A stretch of DNA of 64,000 bases from Asterias rubens (Eukaryota > Echinodermata > Asteroidea > Forcipulatida > Asteriidae): positions 11,003,857 to 11,067,856 of the forward strand of contig NC_047081.1 of the NCBI RefSeq assembly GCF_902459465.1, read 5' to 3'. Each line of letters begins with the position of its first letter. The first letter of the stretch is position 1. Below, in pieces: positions 60,389-64,000 of the stretch. Below the pieces are notes generated by a model. That model was not told where the DNA came from. It saw nothing but the letters and a program-made list of their open reading frames with translations, and made no database searches. A program made the position numbers and the translations under genes.

Positions 60389-61085
60389 AAGCAATGTAAT
60401 AGCTTGTTTCAGCACGAGGAAGGGATTTTAGTTCTTCGTTTGCCGACGTGGAATATTAGGTCACATTGACCATGGGACATGGGTAGACTTCACAAAGATA
60501 GTCCTCACTAAGGACCAGTCATATAGGACCATTAGGAGTTATAGCAACTATAGGCTTTCCATAGGACGGATAACTAATAATTATTAACTCCCTGTGATCG
60601 GCCCAATTTGTTTCGACATTATTGGCAGTGCCATTTTTTGATTGGCTCTTTGGATTGGGAGTCAATTTAAATTGTGTTTGCCTTGACTACAGTTTGGTTC
60701 TGTATAATGTGTGTTTACCATTTCTAAACGAAAAGGGCACTATTATATTATGGTAGAAAAAAATGTTCTCGCTATTACAGAGCGAAGAATTTTATAAAGG
60801 GTCGAACAAGTAAAGTACACCGCGAGATATCAATTTTAATATCGAAATAGGAGATTGTTTGTCGGCTACAATTTTTCTCCAAAATTGTATAATTTCAGAC
60901 CGAAAAAAAATCCTTAAGTGAATCATTTTTTAATCCTGATATGAAATTCAGCTGAATAGATTAAATATCTATGGTATACAGTTATTTCGACCAATGTTAC
61001 TCTTGCCATTAATTATAATTTGATGTTTGACATAACTCGATGTGACATTTTAAGTATCAGGTGTTTGAATGACTCCTAAAGGTTA

Positions 61086-61578
61086 TTAAAGGCACGGTGC
61101 ACTATTGGTAATTACTCATAATAATTGTTAGCATAAAAAATGAATTTGTTCGAACAATGGGGAGCTGTTGATGTTAAAACATTGTGAGGAAACGGCTCCC
61201 TCTGAAGAACGTAGTTTTTTAAAGAAAGAGGTAATGTTTCACTAAAATAAAAAATGACTTCGGGTGAAGCCTTTTATTAGACATCTGAAAGCGCACAATC
61301 CGTTCAACAAGGTTTGTCCAATAGCAACTGCAATGACCAAATTGAGTCAAAATGTTGTGCATATTATGTTTGGATACACCAAGTGAGAATACAAGTGGCC
61401 TCTGACAATAGGAGACTTTCCAACGCTAGGTGGCAGCAGACATACCGGGTAAATTTCCATTGTTTACGTAGTTCTGAACATGCGCATAATTCTGAGAACA
61501 ATGGATTTACCCGGTAAGTCTGCTGCCCTCTATCGTCCCAGAAAGTCTCCCATTACCAAAGGTGTCCAGTGCCTTTAA
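61086..61578 (+). mobile_element. TTAA-flanked MITE (GGCAGTGGACACTATTGG family) split by a second MITE
   Basis: TTAAAGGCACGGTGCACTAT...TGGTAATT at the left; TTACCAAAGGTGTCCAGTGC...CTTTAA at the right, TTAA at both edges. The 142-bp palindromic MITE (61410-61551) is inserted in the right terminal repeat. Confidence 0.85.
61410..61551. mobile_element. 142-bp palindromic MITE, copy 2
   Basis: It starts AGGAGACTTTC and ends GAAAGTCTCCC. It is the exact reverse complement of 23272-23413. AT flanks it on both sides (61408-09, 61552-53) within a former AATT. Confidence 0.85.
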
Positions 61579-63404
61579 ACCATGACCGGAAAAATACACA
61601 AACAAATGGTTATTTTAGAGAGTGACAAAATAGCTTTGCAATACACATGGCTCTTCCAGTTGGCCATAATATAATATATTATAGTTTATGGAATGTGTTA
61701 TTAATTTTGTGTATGGGTTTTGCTCAAAAATGTGTGTTTTCAAAGCACCGTTGATCTTTTTAAATTTAAAAACTATATACGAAGCCATAATCCTTGTCAA
61801 GAATTCTTCCTTCCACTCCAAGAGTTTAATATGTTATTTGTTCTTATTTATATATTTAACCCAACTGCTGAATATTGTACACAGTAAAGCATATTTTTAA
61901 AGGTTTATTGTGGTATTTAGTCAGAATGGCAAACTTGCATCGCAATATTTTAAACAAAATAATGTCTCAAGTGTCGATTATTTTTGTCTTGATTTTTATT
62001 CACAAACTGTGATTAATAACAAATATCTATATTTCATTATGGTGCAGCCATCTCGAATTTCTCCAATTGATTTGAGTGTTACCAAACCGAGGCTGCAAAA
62101 AAAAAAACAGAATAGTCTGGATCCTATTTGCAAAATGGTTACTAGCATTCATTATTGTTATTCGATACGAGGAACATGACCAAGATGGAGACAGCATGAT
62201 AAGGGCCTATGGCTAATGTCTGTGTCAACGTAATGCTGATTATTCACTTTTGACGTGCATGGCAAAATTTAAGTGTGATGTTGTTCGCGCCATAATTGCA
62301 TGATCAAGAGAATCCTCGCTACCAAATTAAAAATTTTGACTTAAAACATCGCACAGAAACATAGAGGAAGTGTTCTCTGAAGAAAAAGAATCATTAAAAC
62401 TTTGAGCTTTTTGAAAGACAAAATAGTTCCTCTTCATTACAATGTCCTTCCGATATGGCTTGATTTGCCCTACAAAAGCATTGACCTCAGGAGAACCCAA
62501 CAGTCCCATGGCAGTCATCTTTGGAGGCAAACCAATGGGAAACCATCTTGGCTCTTGCTCTATGATGGCATCGAGCCTTTGGCCTCCAAGTAACCTAACA
62601 AGCTTGACAGAAAAAGGCGCGGGTTCCAGCCCAATGTGAACGTGGATTTTGTTTTACCCGAAACTTAAACTGCTTTTGGTCGCTTGAAGTAGAAGAAATA
62701 GTTAATTGTCTGTGAGCCGTATCTTGACAGATAGTCCACCGGAAAAAATAACATGATGATACACCAGTCTCGTTTCCGTTCTATAACCTAGATTCCAACT
62801 TGGTAATAATATTATTATTAAAATAACATCTATAAGGGAAATAGGAATAATGGTTCTCCATACGCTCAAACAATGGGAAGCCTATCGTAAATATTGAGCT
62901 CTATCTGTGAAACAACATTCCGGGCAAAAATTAATAGGGTATGTGTCTATTATGTGTCCTGTTGCCGCCAATTCAACTTAAATATTTACAACGAGGAACC
63001 TGGTAAGAATGTTGGATTTGAGTTCAAGTATAGGCGCCTATATAAACCCGCACTACGAACTATGGTGGGGACTCGGGAGCTCTGTACCAGAATGTGTCTT
63101 GGTTTGAACGTGTTTACAGGCCTGCATTCATTTGGACTTGATGAAGCGCTGGGCTGAGCGAAAACTAGACTATCAAAAACATAAACCATCATAAACAGAC
63201 ACAATAGACAAGGCCCAAAATCCAAACATGTATGTAGACCATGTTTCTTTGTGCAACCCCCAAAATCATAGACCATGTTTACATAGAGCTTTACTTCCTG
63301 CGGGCATGATTTGCTGCACAAACGGAAGAAAACATAACTCTTTGACAGGAGATTGCATTGCCTGGGTAATACTCAACTACAAATGAAAGGTGACCCGTGC
63401 CGGT

Positions 63405-64000
63405 TTCAGATGCAATTGTGTCCGCACTGCAAGCTGCAATACTGTCCTCTCCGGACACTATTGCATATGCACTCGTGTCCGGGGCTATGCAAAAACCGTC
63501 CGGTGGACATACTTGACTAGTCTGTATCATGTAATGTGCGCGCGCGTGTAAGCGAGCGTGCATGCACTTAACCTACGTATTCACATTATATGATTGCAGC
63601 GAATACCCAACGGTCAAACATTTCCCATGTCATTCATGACATGCACTTATTTTCTTGTTAAAGCCATTATACACTTTCGGTACAGAAAACAAAAGTTCAC
63701 AGATTTACAACAGGAGTGGGTTTTCCCGTTATTTTCTCCCGACTCCAATGACCGATTGAGCCTAAATTTTCACAGGTTTGTTATTTTATATAAAAGTTGT
63801 GATACACGAAGTGTACTGTTTACCGAAAGTGTATAGTGGCTTTTAAACAAATGGCGAACGTGTTCCGTCGACCAACCAAAAGGGCGTTTTACTGCATGGA
63901 CGGTTTGCACGGGAGTGGACACAACTGCACTATGCAGCAGCCGTCCGAGCAGCGTCCGGGCGGACACGATTGCATATGCAAAACCGTCCGGCGGACATTA
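63405..64000. repeat. Repeated GTCCGG/GCATATGCA phrases, extending past the window
   Basis: TTGCATATGCA...AAAACCGTCCGGTGGACAT (63462-63511) recurs as TTGCATATGCAAAACCGTCC...GGCGGACAT (63970 on). CGTCCGxxCAGCGTCCG and GTGTCCGCACTGCAAGC phrases lie between. It is probably a mobile element cut by the window edge. Confidence 0.5.
63658..63846. mobile_element. TTAA-flanked MITE (GCCATTATACACTTTCGG family)
   Basis: TTAAAGCCATTATACACTTT...CGGTA at 63658 is mirrored by TACCGAAAGTGTATAGTGGC...TTTTAA ending 63846. Its centre (CAATGACCGATTGAGC, TTTTCACAGGTTTGTTATTT) is shared with the GGCAGTGGACACTATTGG family, showing the two families exchange internal sequence. Confidence 0.8.

Larger units (their letters stand above)
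58731..64000. other. Intergenic, repeat-rich, no gene recognised
   Basis: Contents: a T18-20 run near 59010, an inverted-repeat region at 59780-60030 (GTCTCC...GGAGAC ends), a 25-bp tandem array (60214-60388), MITEs (61086-61578, 63658-63846), and GTCCGG-rich repeats (63405-64000). ORFs of 60-110 codons here show no family features. Confidence 0.5.

Overview
The window is animal nuclear DNA. All genes are split by GT-AG introns, the intergenic space is AT-rich, and MITEs, SINEs and LINE tails are abundant. The protein families, and the recurring TTAA-flanked MITEs, point to an echinoderm, most likely a sea star. That taxonomic call is an inference from repeat style and was not searched.

I rebuilt five protein-coding genes exon by exon. 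Three lie on the minus strand: an hnRNP H/F-type splicing regulator (2551-12694, 10 coding exons, 525 aa), a CDP-diacylglycerol synthase (20340-28442, 13 coding exons, 471 aa) and a group XII secreted phospholipase A2 (31425-32999, 4 exons, 211 aa). Two lie on the plus strand: a SAMD8/SMSr-type ceramide phosphoethanolamine synthase (35439-37690, start exon not found) and a SAM-less paralogue (42082-58662, 378 aa, 14.4-kb first intron). For the four genes with a recognised start, all junctions keep frame and exon lengths sum to a complete reading frame. In the SMSr gene the junctions also keep frame from the first exon I could place.

By region: 1-2550 is downstream sequence and 3' UTR of the hnRNP gene. 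12.7-14.3 kb is its 5' region, with a perfect NRF-1-type site. 14.8-20.3 kb is an ORF-poor, repeat-filled stretch downstream of the CDP-DAG synthase. 28.4-31.4 kb is intergenic plus phospholipase 3' UTR. 33.0-35.4 kb is a repeat-dense divergent intergenic region. 39-42 kb is intergenic. 42.6-57.0 kb is the giant intron. 58.7-64 kb is intergenic with tandem repeats and MITEs.

Four neighbouring genes act on membrane lipids: CDP-DAG synthesis, phospholipid hydrolysis, and two ceramide phosphotransferases. The last two are clearly a tandem duplication. I would not read the whole group as an operon-like unit. The most striking non-gene content is the nested mobile DNA: two 142-bp copies of one palindromic MITE that are identical in inverted orientation and nested in different hosts, an 8-bp-TSD hAT-like element, hammerhead-ribozyme-like cores, a tRNA-like SINE that also carries terminal inverted repeats, and a 370-bp palindrome broken by a MITE.
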